Source: an uncultured Pelagibacteraceae bacterium (GTDB lineage Bacteria; Pseudomonadota; Alphaproteobacteria; Pelagibacterales; Pelagibacteraceae). Taken from it: a stretch of 64,000 nucleotides of DNA. This document shows positions 19,650-27,873 of this stretch, piece by piece. Location: the NCBI GenBank assembly GCA_902559395.1, contig CACEHR010000001.1, positions 62,001 through 126,000 of the forward strand. Direction: 5' to 3'. Positions within the stretch are counted from its first letter, which is position 1, and the number at the start of each line of letters is the position of its first letter. The position numbers and the translations under genes were made by a program. A model generated the notes under the pieces. The model did no database searches, was not told the origin of the DNA, and was given only the letters and a program-made list of their open reading frames with translations.

Positions 19650-19735
19650 GCGGTCGTGCTGAAATTGGTAGACAGGCACGGTTGAGGGCCGTGTGGACCT
19701 AGTCCATGAGAGTTCGAGTCTCTCCGACCGCACCA
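19650..19735 (+). tRNA. tRNA-Leu (anticodon GAG)
   Basis: Class II tRNA of 86 nt. The acceptor stem GCGGTCG (19650-19656) pairs with CGACCGC (19725-19731), followed by discriminator A and an encoded CCA (19733-19735). The anticodon stem CACGG/CCGTG encloses the loop TTGAGGG, giving anticodon GAG (leucine codons CTC/CTT). A long variable arm, as expected for tRNA-Leu, precedes the T-arm with TTCGAGT. A promoter lies just upstream. Confidence 0.95.
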
Positions 19736-19761
19736 AAGTGAATTTTATATAGGAGTTTTTG

Positions 19762-19923
19762 GTGGAAAAATTACTTTCAGTAATATTTATGGTTGGGGTT
19801 TTGCTTTTAGCTCTTCCAAGTTTTTTACAATCAAATTCTCAATTAAAGCAATTTCTTAAAAATCTCAGTATTTGGATTATTATAGTTTTTATAGTTTTAA
19901 TGATTGTTTATTTATTTAAATAA
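19762..19923 (+). CDS. Small two-helix membrane protein, 53 aa, unknown function
   Basis: A short frame starting with GTG at 19762, preceded by AGGAG at 19751-19755 (6-bp spacer). It encodes a hydrophobic segment at about residues 4-21, a polar turn (QSNSQLKQ), and a second hydrophobic segment at about 35-52, a helical hairpin. It lies 26 bp after tRNA-Leu and ends 5 bp before the convergent ygfZ stop, so it fills the whole gap, and its hydrophobic/polar pattern is protein-like. I do not recognise a family. Conservation in relatives would decide whether it is real. Confidence 0.6.
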   Translation: MEKLLSVIFMVGVLLLALPSFLQSNSQLKQFLKNLSIWIIIVFIVLMIVYLFK

Positions 19924-19928
19924 GAAAA

Positions 19929-20819
19929 TTAGTTTTTTATCCAATCAGGTTTATTGATATTTATTGAAGCTTCTTTAGTTTTAAAATTTGCTTTTTCATC
20001 AAAGTTTTCATTTAAGTATTTGATTAATGCAAAAGGGTAGTCGCTATCAATTAAAACCTTACCTATTTCTATTTCATTATTATAAATACTTTCGCCTTCG
20101 TGTAGTTTTCCATTAATTATATTTATTGGAAATAATCTTTTTGAAAGCTTGTTCTTTAATTTAATTCGCGCTGTATTTTCTTGTCCAACATAACAGCCTT
20201 TTTTGAAATCAATCCCATTTAATTCTTCAAAATTACATTCAATACCAAACAATTTGTCTTTTAATTTATTTAAATCTTTTGGAACTATTCCAAGGCTATG
20301 ACTTAATGAATAATATTCTTTAAGATTAGCATCATGAAGATCTAGTTTTTTTAAAGATAAATAAAGTTTTTCTAAATTAATTATTAATCTCGCACCCAAA
20401 TCCTTATTTCTTGGATCTAAAAAAATTGGATCTTCTCTATATTTAATTGTATATCCAGGTTGATTTTTTGCTTCATCAAAAGTTAAGAATTTTTCATGAG
20501 AAAATGCTGCAACAACAAATTCATTACTTAAATTGAGAATTTCAACTTTTGATCTTAGCTTATATAGGGATAATTGCTTGAACAACTCATCTACTTGAGG
20601 TTTTTCACAATCTAGAAGATATCCTGACTTATGTTTTACGATTATAAATTCATATAAAAATTTACCTTGTGGTGTAAGTAATGAACTAAAACAACTATTT
20701 GTATCGCTTACTTTTTTTATGTCGTTACTGATAAGATTTTGAAGAAACTCTGTTGCATCTTCTCCGTTAATATACAGAATTGCTCTATCATCTAAGATGT
20801 AAACGTTTTTTATATTCAT
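19929..20819 (-). CDS. ygfZ: Folate-binding YgfZ/GcvT-like iron-sulfur assembly factor
   Basis: A 296-aa protein related to the T-protein of glycine cleavage. The diagnostic YgfZ motif K-G-C-Y-x-G-Q-E is present (FKKGCYVGQENTAR, near residues 204-217). The N-terminus (AILYINGEDATEFLQNLISNDI) matches the family. YgfZ binds tetrahydrofolate and supports maturation or repair of certain Fe-S enzymes. It is divergent from the dihydroorotase-like gene across 43 bp and convergent with the 53-aa membrane protein gene. Confidence 0.88.
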   Translation of the reverse strand: MNIKNVYILDDRAILYINGEDATEFLQNLISNDIKKVSDTNSCFSSLLTPQGKFLYEFIIVKHKSGYLLDCEKPQVDELFKQLSLYKLRSKVEILNLSNEFVVAAFSHEKFLTFDEAKNQPGYTIKYREDPIFLDPRNKDLGARLIINLEKLYLSLKKLDLHDANLKEYYSLSHSLGIVPKDLNKLKDKLFGIECNFEELNGIDFKKGCYVGQENTARIKLKNKLSKRLFPINIINGKLHEGESIYNNEIEIGKVLIDSDYPFALIKYLNENFDEKANFKTKEASININKPDWIKN

Positions 20820-20821
20820 AT

Positions 20822-20850
20822 TTGATTAATAACTCTTTTTAATATAATAA
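20822..20850 (+). promoter_or_regulatory. Putative promoter of the dihydroorotase-like gene
   Basis: TTGATT at 20822-20827 is followed after 17 bp by TAATAA at 20845-20850; an overlapping TATAAT at 20843-20848 would give 15 bp. The ATG is at 20863, so any leader would be very short. Assigned by eye in a very AT-rich spacer, so only moderately reliable. Confidence 0.4.
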
Positions 20851-20862
20851 CTTTTTCTCTAA

Positions 20863-22170
20863 ATGTTAGATCTTATAATAAAAAACGGACAATGTTACAT
20901 CGATGGTGAATTAAAAGATCTTGATGTTGCTATAAAAGATGGAAAAATTCAGCAGATTGGACAAATTTCAGAAGAAGCAAAAGAGACAATCAATGCAGAA
21001 GGTCATACAGTATTACCTGGTTGCATAGATACCCAAACACATTTTAGAGAACCAGGATCAACGGATACCGAAGATCTTCATTCAGGGAGTAGAGCAGCAA
21101 TTGCAGGAGGTATTACAAGTGTATTTGAAATGCCTAATACAAATCCACCAACTTCTAACATGAAGGAATTTCAAAGAAAATTAGATCTCGCTAAAAATAG
21201 AATGCATTGCAACTATGCTTTTTATTTTGGAGCAACAGCAGACAATGCAGATGATTTAGCAAGTCTAGAAGGTTTAGAGGGTTGTTGTGGAATTAAACTG
21301 TTTGCAGGATCATCAACTGGCAATTTATTAGTGGCTGAAGAGGATGATATAGACAAGGTTTTTCAAAATGCTTCAAAAGTAGTAGCAGTCCATTCTGAAG
21401 ATGAGGCAATATTAAATGTAAATAAGAAATTAATAAAAGAGGGTGATGTTCATACGCATCCTGTATGGAGAAGCGCAGAATGTGCAATAGCATCTACAAG
21501 AAGAATTGTTCGAATTGCGGAAAAGCACAATAAAAAAGCTCATGTGCTTCATATTACTACAAAAGAAGAAATTGATTTTCTATCTCAGCATAAAGGAAAT
21601 ATTACATTTGAGATTACTCCTCAGCATTTGACTCTCTATGCTCCAGATTGTTATGACAAGCTTGGGACTTATGCTCAGATGAACCCGCCACTAAGAGATA
21701 AATCTCATTATGACAGATTATGGTATGGAGTGAGAAATAACTTTAATGACACTATTGGATCTGATCATGCTCCGCATTTAAAAGAAAATAAAGATAAGGT
21801 ATATCCAAATACTCCTTCAGGGATGCCAGGGGTCCAAACTTTAATGCCTGTAATGTTAAATCATATTAATGATGGAAAATTGTCACTTAACCAATTGATG
21901 AATTTTGTTTGTGAAAATCCAGTGAAAATTTTTGGAATAAAAAATAAAGGATTTATTAAAGAAGGTTATGATGCTGACTTTACTATAGTTGATATGAATA
22001 AAACAATCGAAATTAAAAATGAAAATATAGAAAGTAAATGTAAATGGTCACCATTTAATAGATTTAAATTTAAAGGAACACCTACCCATACAATTATTGC
22101 AGGAAAAATTAAAATGCAGGATGGAAAAATTTTAGGTGATCCTGACGGAACTCCTTTGCAGTTTAGCTAA
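20863..22170 (+). CDS. pyrC: Dihydroorotase-like amidohydrolase (class I type)
   Basis: A 435-aa cyclic amidohydrolase, probably dihydroorotase of pyrimidine synthesis. Visible residues are D-T-Q-T-H-F-R at 56-62, GIKLFAGSSTG (K145, the candidate carboxylated lysine), H177 (AVHSEDE), H230 (HVLHITT) and GSDHAPH with D301. The usual HxH metal motif is Q58-T59-H60, so the first histidine is replaced. I recall the same DTQ.HFREPG form in other alphaproteobacterial proteins annotated as dihydroorotase, but it leaves some doubt about activity or exact substrate. The 3' end overlaps the SMR gene by 8 bp. Confidence 0.78.
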   Translation: MLDLIIKNGQCYIDGELKDLDVAIKDGKIQQIGQISEEAKETINAEGHTVLPGCIDTQTHFREPGSTDTEDLHSGSRAAIAGGITSVFEMPNTNPPTSNMKEFQRKLDLAKNRMHCNYAFYFGATADNADDLASLEGLEGCCGIKLFAGSSTGNLLVAEEDDIDKVFQNASKVVAVHSEDEAILNVNKKLIKEGDVHTHPVWRSAECAIASTRRIVRIAEKHNKKAHVLHITTKEEIDFLSQHKGNITFEITPQHLTLYAPDCYDKLGTYAQMNPPLRDKSHYDRLWYGVRNNFNDTIGSDHAPHLKENKDKVYPNTPSGMPGVQTLMPVMLNHINDGKLSLNQLMNFVCENPVKIFGIKNKGFIKEGYDADFTIVDMNKTIEIKNENIESKCKWSPFNRFKFKGTPTHTIIAGKIKMQDGKILGDPDGTPLQFS

Positions 22171-22495
22171 GCTTTCCAGTAAAACTATTTACTAAAATTA
22201 TACCTATCACTATTAAGAATAGTCCCATTATTGCTTGCCAAGCCAAAGTTTGTTTAAAAAATATATATCCAAGGATTGCGATAGTAAAAATTCCAAGACC
22301 GCTCCATGTTGCATACATAATAGCGATAGGAATCTTGTCTGCTACAAAAGTTAAAAGATAAAAAGCACAAAGATAAAAGAATGCAAGAGCAGCTGTTGGG
22401 ATTAGTTTTGTAAAATTTTGAGTTACAGGTAACAACATTGTACCAGCAACTTCAAAAAATACTGCACCTGCAAGAAATAAATATGTTTTAACCAT
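22163..22495 (-). CDS. Small multidrug resistance (SMR) family transporter
   Basis: A 110-aa protein with four predicted membrane helices and the conserved glutamate in helix 1 (FFEVAGT, near residue 15) that binds proton and cation in EmrE-type carriers. YATWSGLGI in helix 3 and the terminal VNSFTGK match the family. Substrate cannot be told; SMR proteins export guanidinium or quaternary ammonium compounds. Its ATG overlaps the prpE stop by 8 bp, so it is probably co-translated with prpE. Convergent with the dihydroorotase-like gene. Confidence 0.88.
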   Translation of the reverse strand: MVKTYLFLAGAVFFEVAGTMLLPVTQNFTKLIPTAALAFFYLCAFYLLTFVADKIPIAIMYATWSGLGIFTIAILGYIFFKQTLAWQAIMGLFLIVIGIILVNSFTGKLS

Positions 22496-24389
22496 TGTTT
22501 AAAATTTTGTGATTAACTAAATCCTCAGTGATTTCTGTAAGAATTGCAGGATCATCTATTGTAGGTGGCACTTTATAATCAACGCCGTCTGCAATTTTTC
22601 TTATTGTTCCTCTCAAAATTTTTCCTGATCTTGTTTTTGGTAATCTTTTAATAACAATCACTATTTTAAATGCAGCAACTGGTCCAATTTTATCTCTAAC
22701 CATTTGAACACATTCTTTAGATATAGTGTCATTTTCTTTATCAACACCTGATTTTAAAACTACTAGACCAATAGGCAATTGACCTTTTAATTTATCTGCA
22801 ATTCCAAGTACTGCACATTCTGCAACAGATTGATGTTCTGATAAAACTTCTTCAATAGCACCTGTAGATAATCTGTGACCCGCTACATTTATAATGTCAT
22901 CAGTTCTAGACATTATCCAAATATAACCATCATCATCGATGTGACCGGCGTCATAGGTTTGGTAATATCCTTCGTAATTAGACATATAGTTTTCTTTATA
23001 CCGTTCATCAGCATTCCATAATGTTGGGAATGTTCCTGGAGGCAAAGGTAGTTTTACAACAATATCTCCCATTTCATTTGGTTTTGCTAATGATTGATCT
23101 GGCTTAATGATTTTTACATCGTAACCAGGTACAGCTTTACAGGCTGAACCATATTTTGTTTCCATCATTTCAATTCCAGTGCAATTTGAGCTAATTGCCC
23201 AACTAGTCTCTGTTTGCCACCAATGATCAATAACTGGAACTTTAAGTAAATTCTCAGCCCACTTTATAGTATCTGGATCAGCTCTCTCTCCAGCAAGAAA
23301 CAAACTTTCAAAACTGCTTAGATCATATTTTGAGAAAAATTTACCCTCAGGATCTTCTTTCTTTATCGCCCTAAAAGCTGTTGGAGCTGTAAAAAGAGAT
23401 TTTACTTTATAGTCTGATATGATTTTCCAGAAAGCCCCAGCATCTGGAGTCCCAACTGGCTTACCTTCAAACAAAACTGTGGTGCATCCCTTAAATAAAG
23501 GAGCGTAGACAATATAAGAGTGTCCAACAATCCAACCAATGTCGCTTGCAGACCACCAAATGTCATCTGTATCAATGTTATAGATATTTTTCATAGTCCA
23601 TTTGAGAGCTACAATGTGTCCCCCGATATCTCTGACTATCCCTTTTGGAGTTCCAGTTGTACCTGATGTATATAAAATATAGGCAAACTCATTTGAGTTC
23701 ATTTCAACACAGTCTGTATCTTTAGCATCAGAGACAACCTCTTCCCAACTGACTTCTTTAGGTGCATTTAGCTTCACTTCATTTCCTGGTCTTTGGAACA
23801 AAATAATATTTTCAATTTTATGATTGGCTATTTTTATAGCCTCATCAACAAGAGGTTTGTACTCAACGGTTCTCCCTGGCTCAAAACCACATGAAGCGGT
23901 CACTAATATTTTTGCTTTACTATCATCTATTCTGCTTGCAAGCTCATTTGAGGCAAAACCACCAAAGACGACAGAGTGTATTGCACCTATTCTAGCACAA
24001 GCAAGCATAGCGATCACTGCTTCTGGTATCATAGGCATGTAAATGATTACCCGGTCACCTTTATTTGCTCCTTGAGATTTCAATGCACCTGCAAACTTAG
24101 AGACTTTTGATCTCAATTCCTCATAAGTGAACTGACTTTTATTGCCTGTAATTGGACTATCGTAGATTAAAGCTGTTTTTTTACCTCTTCCTTGGTCAAT
24201 ATGGATGTCTAAAGCGTTATAACAGGTGTTCGTGACACCATCCTCGAACCATTTATAGAAAGGTGGGTTAAATTTATTTAAAATTTTTGTTGGTTTTTTA
24301 AACCAAAAGATATCTTCAGAAGCTTCTTGCCAAAATTTTTCAGGATTTTTTATAGAATTTTTGTAAATTTGATTAAACTTAGATGACAT
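22488..24389 (-). CDS. prpE: Propionyl-CoA synthetase (PrpE; short-chain acyl-CoA synthetase)
   Basis: A 633-aa AMP-forming ligase of the acetyl-CoA synthetase family. Adenylation motifs are YILYTSGTTGTPKG, WWQTETSW, the Y-x-T-x-D-like YQTYDAGHIDDDGY and the catalytic-lysine region PKTRSGKILR. The sequence CGFEPGRTVEYKPLVDEA is characteristic of PrpE/ACSS3-type enzymes rather than Acs, so propionate is the likely substrate. It is read away from proteorhodopsin and followed by the SMR gene. Confidence 0.88.
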   Translation of the reverse strand: MSSKFNQIYKNSIKNPEKFWQEASEDIFWFKKPTKILNKFNPPFYKWFEDGVTNTCYNALDIHIDQGRGKKTALIYDSPITGNKSQFTYEELRSKVSKFAGALKSQGANKGDRVIIYMPMIPEAVIAMLACARIGAIHSVVFGGFASNELASRIDDSKAKILVTASCGFEPGRTVEYKPLVDEAIKIANHKIENIILFQRPGNEVKLNAPKEVSWEEVVSDAKDTDCVEMNSNEFAYILYTSGTTGTPKGIVRDIGGHIVALKWTMKNIYNIDTDDIWWSASDIGWIVGHSYIVYAPLFKGCTTVLFEGKPVGTPDAGAFWKIISDYKVKSLFTAPTAFRAIKKEDPEGKFFSKYDLSSFESLFLAGERADPDTIKWAENLLKVPVIDHWWQTETSWAISSNCTGIEMMETKYGSACKAVPGYDVKIIKPDQSLAKPNEMGDIVVKLPLPPGTFPTLWNADERYKENYMSNYEGYYQTYDAGHIDDDGYIWIMSRTDDIINVAGHRLSTGAIEEVLSEHQSVAECAVLGIADKLKGQLPIGLVVLKSGVDKENDTISKECVQMVRDKIGPVAAFKIVIVIKRLPKTRSGKILRGTIRKIADGVDYKVPPTIDDPAILTEITEDLVNHKILNNG

Positions 24390-24478
24390 AAATTTTGATT
24401 CGAATTCCTTATTTTTTTTGATTTTTAACTTATAAATTGTATTTAATTTTAAAAATTAAGTAAAATCAATGAGAATTA

Positions 24479-24528
24479 GTCGCAATTAAGTCTTCATTTA
24501 TCTAATTTAATTTGCTATTAACCGCGAC
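24479..24528 (+). promoter_or_regulatory. Long imperfect hairpin upstream of proteorhodopsin
   Basis: GTCGC at 24479-24483 pairs with GCGAC at 24524-24528. After a two-base mismatch on each side, TTAA at 24486-24489 can pair with TTAA at 24518-24521, closing a 28-nt loop. It stands out because G/C-containing complementary blocks are rare in this spacer. Role unknown; it could be a regulator site or part of a longer leader RNA. Confidence 0.3.
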
Positions 24529-24542
24529 ATTGGCTTAGGGAA

Positions 24543-24567
24543 ACTTAAGTCTAGTTTATATAAACTA
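24543..24567 (+). promoter_or_regulatory. Two palindromes in the proteorhodopsin promoter region (candidate operators)
   Basis: ACTTAAGT (24543-24550) is followed by the perfect 16-bp palindrome TAGTTTATATAAACTA (24552-24567), 31 bp before the start codon. The second overlaps -10-like sequence, and TTGGCT at 24530-24535 could serve as a poor -35 element. A strong SD, AGGGAG at 24586-24591, stands 6 bp before the ATG. Perfect symmetry suggests a dimeric regulator site; no regulator can be named. Confidence 0.4.
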
Positions 24568-24597
24568 AAATAAAAACTAACGAAGAGGGAGTTTTTT

Positions 24598-25371
24598 ATG
24601 AAAAAACTTAAACTGTTTGCTCTAGCAGCTATGGCCTTGATAGGTTTTTCAGGTATAGCTATCGCAGCAGACGCAACGATGTTGATGCAAGATGACTTCG
24701 TGGGAATTTCATTCTGGGTTATCTCTATGGGAATGTTAGCAGCTACTGCTTTCTTTTTCATGGAAGCAGGCAATGTCGCATCAGGCTGGAGAACATCAGT
24801 TATTGTTGCTGGTCTAGTAACTGGTATTGCATTCATACACTACATGTACATGAGAGAAGTATGGGTTGCTACTGGAGACTCGCCAACTGTTTACAGATAC
24901 ATTGACTGGTTAATCACTGTGCCATTACAGATGGTAGAATTCTATTTAATTCTAGCAGCTATTGGTAAAGCAAACTCTGGAATGTTCTGGAGATTGTTAA
25001 TTGGTTCATTAGTAATGCTAATCGGTGGATACTTAGGTGAAGCAGGATACATTAATGCTACACTTGGTTTCATCATCGGAATGGCAGGTTGGGTATACAT
25101 TCTTTATGAAGTATTCTCAGGTGAAGCTGGTAAAGCTGCACAGAAGAGTGGTAACAAAGCTCTTGTAACTGCATTTGGAGCAATGAGAATGATCGTTACA
25201 GTAGGTTGGGCAATTTACCCATTAGGTTATGTATTTGGTTACTTAACTGGTGGTGTAGACGCAGACTCACTTAACGTCGTTTACAACTTAGCTGACTTCA
25301 TTAACAAAATTGCATTTGGTCTAGTAATCTGGGCTGCTGCAACTAGTTCAAGCGGAAGAAGAGCTAAGTAA
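24598..25371 (+). CDS. Proteorhodopsin, blue-absorbing type, light-driven proton pump
   Basis: A 257-aa seven-helix retinal protein with an N-terminal signal sequence (about residues 1-23). The Schiff-base lysine is K237 (NKIAFG), proton acceptor D103 and proton donor E114 within RYIDWLITVPLQMVEF, and the acceptor-pairing histidine is H81. The residue matching tuning position 105 of the green reference protein is Q111, which in this family indicates blue absorption typical of open-ocean types. Codon use is richer in G/C than in neighbours, the SD is strong and a terminator follows, all consistent with high expression. No carotenoid/retinal genes are adjacent. Confidence 0.98.
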   Translation: MKKLKLFALAAMALIGFSGIAIAADATMLMQDDFVGISFWVISMGMLAATAFFFMEAGNVASGWRTSVIVAGLVTGIAFIHYMYMREVWVATGDSPTVYRYIDWLITVPLQMVEFYLILAAIGKANSGMFWRLLIGSLVMLIGGYLGEAGYINATLGFIIGMAGWVYILYEVFSGEAGKAAQKSGNKALVTAFGAMRMIVTVGWAIYPLGYVFGYLTGGVDADSLNVVYNLADFINKIAFGLVIWAAATSSSGRRAK

Positions 25372-25391
25372 TTAGCTAAAATTTAAATTAA

Positions 25392-25427
25392 GGGCAGGTA
25401 CAATTTTTGTACTTGCCCTTTTTTTTT
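25392..25427 (+). terminator. Rho-independent terminator of proteorhodopsin
   Basis: A 10-bp stem, GGGCAGGTAC (25392-25401) against GTACTTGCCC (25409-25418) with one G-T pair, a 7-nt loop, then nine T residues (25419-25427). This is a textbook intrinsic terminator, 20 bp after the proteorhodopsin stop, and it separates that gene from the redox cluster downstream. Confidence 0.93.
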
Positions 25428-25436
25428 ACCTTTATT

Positions 25437-25467
25437 AAAATTATGTATAATAACTATACATAATTTT
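25437..25467 (+). promoter_or_regulatory. AT-rich palindrome just upstream of the desaturase gene
   Basis: The arms TTATGTATA (25441-25449) and TATACATAA (25455-25463) are perfectly complementary and extend through flanking A4/T4, giving about 13 bp around a 5-nt centre (ATAAC). It ends only a few bases before the ATG at 25473. It could be an operator overlapping the promoter; a weak second terminator is the alternative. Confidence 0.4.
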
Positions 25468-25472
25468 TATCT

Positions 25473-26474
25473 ATGGATGTTAAATTAGAAAAATGGCACA
25501 AGTGCCAAGTTGATAAAGAAGTTCTTAAAGAGCTTTCAAAAAAATCAGATATAAAAGGACTTCAACATATCTCAGTTTTTTTTGGACTGTTATTGATAAC
25601 TGGAGTTTTTGCATATCAAACCTGGGGTACATGGTGGTCGGTATTTTGGTTTTTAGTTTATGGAAATATTTATTCCTTCTCTAATCCATTATGGCATGAG
25701 ACTGGACATAAAACTGCATTTCAATCAAAATTCTTAAATGAATTTTTTTATTATATCTCATCATACATGGCCAATTTTGAACCAACTAGATGGAGATACA
25801 CACACTTTGTTCACCACGGAAATACTTATTCAACAGAAAATCCATTTGATCATGAAATTGAATACGGAAATGATTTAAAAGAAACACCAAAAAGATTAAT
25901 TATAAATATAATTCCATTTTTAGATTTAGTTTTTTTTAAAAAACATATTTCATTTGAAATTGTTAAACATGCTTTAGGAATTAAAACTAAAGTTATGCAA
26001 GATAGCATCCCAAAAAATGCACAAGCAAAAGCAATTTTTATTTCAAGAATTTATGTTGTTATTTGGCTTTTAATTATTTTTTGGTCTATATTAGTTTCTT
26101 CTTGGATGCCTTTATTATATTTTGTCTTACCGCAATTTTATGGAAAAACTTTACACAAAATTGTTGCATTCACTCAACATGCGGGACTAGCTAGAAATAT
26201 TAAAGATCATAGGGTTACATCACGTGAAATGTATTTAAATCCAATACTAAGTTTTTTATATTGGAAAATGGAATATCATTTAACTCACCATATGTTTCCT
26301 ACAGTTCCATCATATAATTTAGATAAATTGCATCACCATATAAAAGATCAGTTACCAAAACCAAATGATGGATTAATAGATGCATACAAAGAAATTATTC
26401 CAGCACTAATGAAACAAAAAGAAGATACAAGCTATTTTATTAAAAAAGAGCTACCTCAAGCTCAAAACATATAA
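25473..26474 (+). CDS. Membrane fatty-acid desaturase family protein
   Basis: A 333-aa integral membrane di-iron oxygenase with the three histidine clusters of the family: HETGHK, HFVHHGNTYSTENPFDHE, and HLTHHMFP followed by a terminal HHH. Hydrophobic pairs lie near residues 35-70 and 195-220. Such enzymes desaturate or hydroxylate lipids (fatty acids, carotenoids, alkyl chains) using electrons from ferredoxin. The next genes are a 2Fe-2S ferredoxin and a ferredoxin-NADP reductase, which would supply those electrons. The exact substrate is unknown. Confidence 0.85.
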   Translation: MDVKLEKWHKCQVDKEVLKELSKKSDIKGLQHISVFFGLLLITGVFAYQTWGTWWSVFWFLVYGNIYSFSNPLWHETGHKTAFQSKFLNEFFYYISSYMANFEPTRWRYTHFVHHGNTYSTENPFDHEIEYGNDLKETPKRLIINIIPFLDLVFFKKHISFEIVKHALGIKTKVMQDSIPKNAQAKAIFISRIYVVIWLLIIFWSILVSSWMPLLYFVLPQFYGKTLHKIVAFTQHAGLARNIKDHRVTSREMYLNPILSFLYWKMEYHLTHHMFPTVPSYNLDKLHHHIKDQLPKPNDGLIDAYKEIIPALMKQKEDTSYFIKKELPQAQNI

Positions 26475-26535
26475 AAATATACTAAGTATGATTTTACTTA
26501 CTTGTCCTAATTAGATAAGGAACTATATATAACTC

Positions 26536-26856
26536 ATGGCAAAAATTACTTATCACACACACGATAACAAAACTCAAACAATCGATGTTCAAAACGGATT
26601 AACTGTAATGGAAGGCGCAATTCAAAATGATATTCCTGGAATTGATGCTGATTGTGGAGGAGGAATGGCGTGTGCTACTTGCCATGTTTATGTTAAAGAA
26701 GAATGGTTAGATAAGCTTCCAGCAAAAGAAGATGGTGAGGAAGATATGCTTGATATGGCGTTTGAACCAAAAAATAATAGCAGGTTGAGCTGTCAGTTAA
26801 TAGTTTCAGATGAGCTAGATGGTTTAGAAGTTAATATTCCATCAAAGCAAGGTTAG
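26536..26856 (+). CDS. 2Fe-2S ferredoxin (adrenodoxin/plant-fold type)
   Basis: A 106-aa ferredoxin. The cluster cysteines are in [16 protein letters not shown] (C-x5-C-x2-C, near residues 39-48) and the fourth in SRLSCQL near 86, the vertebrate-adrenodoxin-like spacing common in proteobacteria. It passes single electrons to oxygenases. The reductase gene starts with no spacer after the stop, so the pair is an electron-transfer unit. A 61-bp spacer separates it from the desaturase. Confidence 0.93.
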   Translation: MAKITYHTHDNKTQTIDVQNGLTVMEGAIQNDIPGIDADCGGGMACATCHVYVKEEWLDKLPAKEDGEEDMLDMAFEPKNNSRLSCQLIVSDELDGLEVNIPSKQG

Positions 26857-27873
26857 ATGAATAAAACAGATGTATTAATTATTGGAGCAGGGCCAACAGG
26901 ATTATTTTGCGCTCATCAACTTGGGATAATTGGACTAAGTTGTGAAATAGTAGACAATCTTGATAAAGCAGGCGGTCAATGTATTGAGCTTTACCCCGAT
27001 AAACCCATTTATGATATTCCAGCCGTGCCAGAGTGCACTGGGGAAGAGCTAACCAATAATCTTCTGAAACAAATTAAACCTTTCAATGTTAAATTTCATT
27101 TAAATGAGAGAGTAGAACAGTTAAAAAAAAATCAAAATAGATGGCATGTTAAAACTTCTGGTGGAGTAGAGTTTGATGTTGCTGCAATTGTAATAGCTGG
27201 CGGTGTTGGTTCTTTTGAGCCTAGAAAATTTTCAGTAAAAGAATGTGAAAAATTTGAAGGCAATTCTTTATTTTATTCTATTAAAGATAAATCAATATTT
27301 AAAGACAGAACTATTTCAATTTTTGGGGGAGGAGACTCCGCTTTAGATTGGGCTATTGAATTATCAAACTCCTCTAAAGTAAATTTAATTCATAGGAGAG
27401 ATGGTTTTAGTGGTGCAGAAGCAAGTGTTCAAAAAGTAAAAGATCTAAATAATCAAGGAAAGTTAAATTTATTTACAAAATACCAGATAGATTCTGTTAG
27501 TGGAGATAAAAAAATTGAAAGTATAAAAATTAAGCATGATGAAGGAGAAATTAAAGAAATTAAATGTGATTATGTATTAGGTTTTTTTGGTTTAATTATG
27601 CAACTTGGCCCTATTTTAGATTGGGGATTAAATATAAATAAAAAAACTATTGAAGTTAATACTGAAAACTTTGAAACAAATATTAACGGAATATTTGCTA
27701 TAGGTGATATTTGTTCTTACCCAGGTAAATTAAAACTAATACTTTCAGGTTTTCATGAAGGTGCATTAGCTGCAAGAGGATGTTTTAAATATGCTAAACC
27801 AGATGAAAAATTAAGATTTGAATTCACAACAACATCCAAGGCCGCACAAGAAAGACTTGGAATTAAAAAATGA
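26857..27873 (+). CDS. Ferredoxin--NADP reductase, thioredoxin-reductase-like type
   Basis: A 338-aa two-dinucleotide-binding flavoprotein: FAD motif GAGPTGLF near residues 10-17, NADP motif GGGDSALDWA near 157-166, and terminal GDICSYPGK. Where thioredoxin reductase carries CxxC after GGGDSA, this protein reads LDWA, so it cannot act as a disulfide reductase. It matches the YumC-type ferredoxin-NADP reductase. Placement directly after ferredoxin supports this. It overlaps the GST gene by 4 bp. Confidence 0.92.
   Translation: MNKTDVLIIGAGPTGLFCAHQLGIIGLSCEIVDNLDKAGGQCIELYPDKPIYDIPAVPECTGEELTNNLLKQIKPFNVKFHLNERVEQLKKNQNRWHVKTSGGVEFDVAAIVIAGGVGSFEPRKFSVKECEKFEGNSLFYSIKDKSIFKDRTISIFGGGDSALDWAIELSNSSKVNLIHRRDGFSGAEASVQKVKDLNNQGKLNLFTKYQIDSVSGDKKIESIKIKHDEGEIKEIKCDYVLGFFGLIMQLGPILDWGLNINKKTIEVNTENFETNINGIFAIGDICSYPGKLKLILSGFHEGALAARGCFKYAKPDEKLRFEFTTTSKAAQERLGIKK

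Noticed and set aside
22488-24389. Acetyl-CoA synthetase (acs)
   Set aside because: The CGFEPGRTVEYKPLVDEA stretch and overall pattern fit PrpE/ACSS3-type propionyl-CoA synthetase better than Acs.
26857-27873. Thioredoxin reductase
   Set aside because: The redox CxxC is replaced by LDWA and the gene directly follows a ferredoxin, which indicates ferredoxin-NADP reductase.
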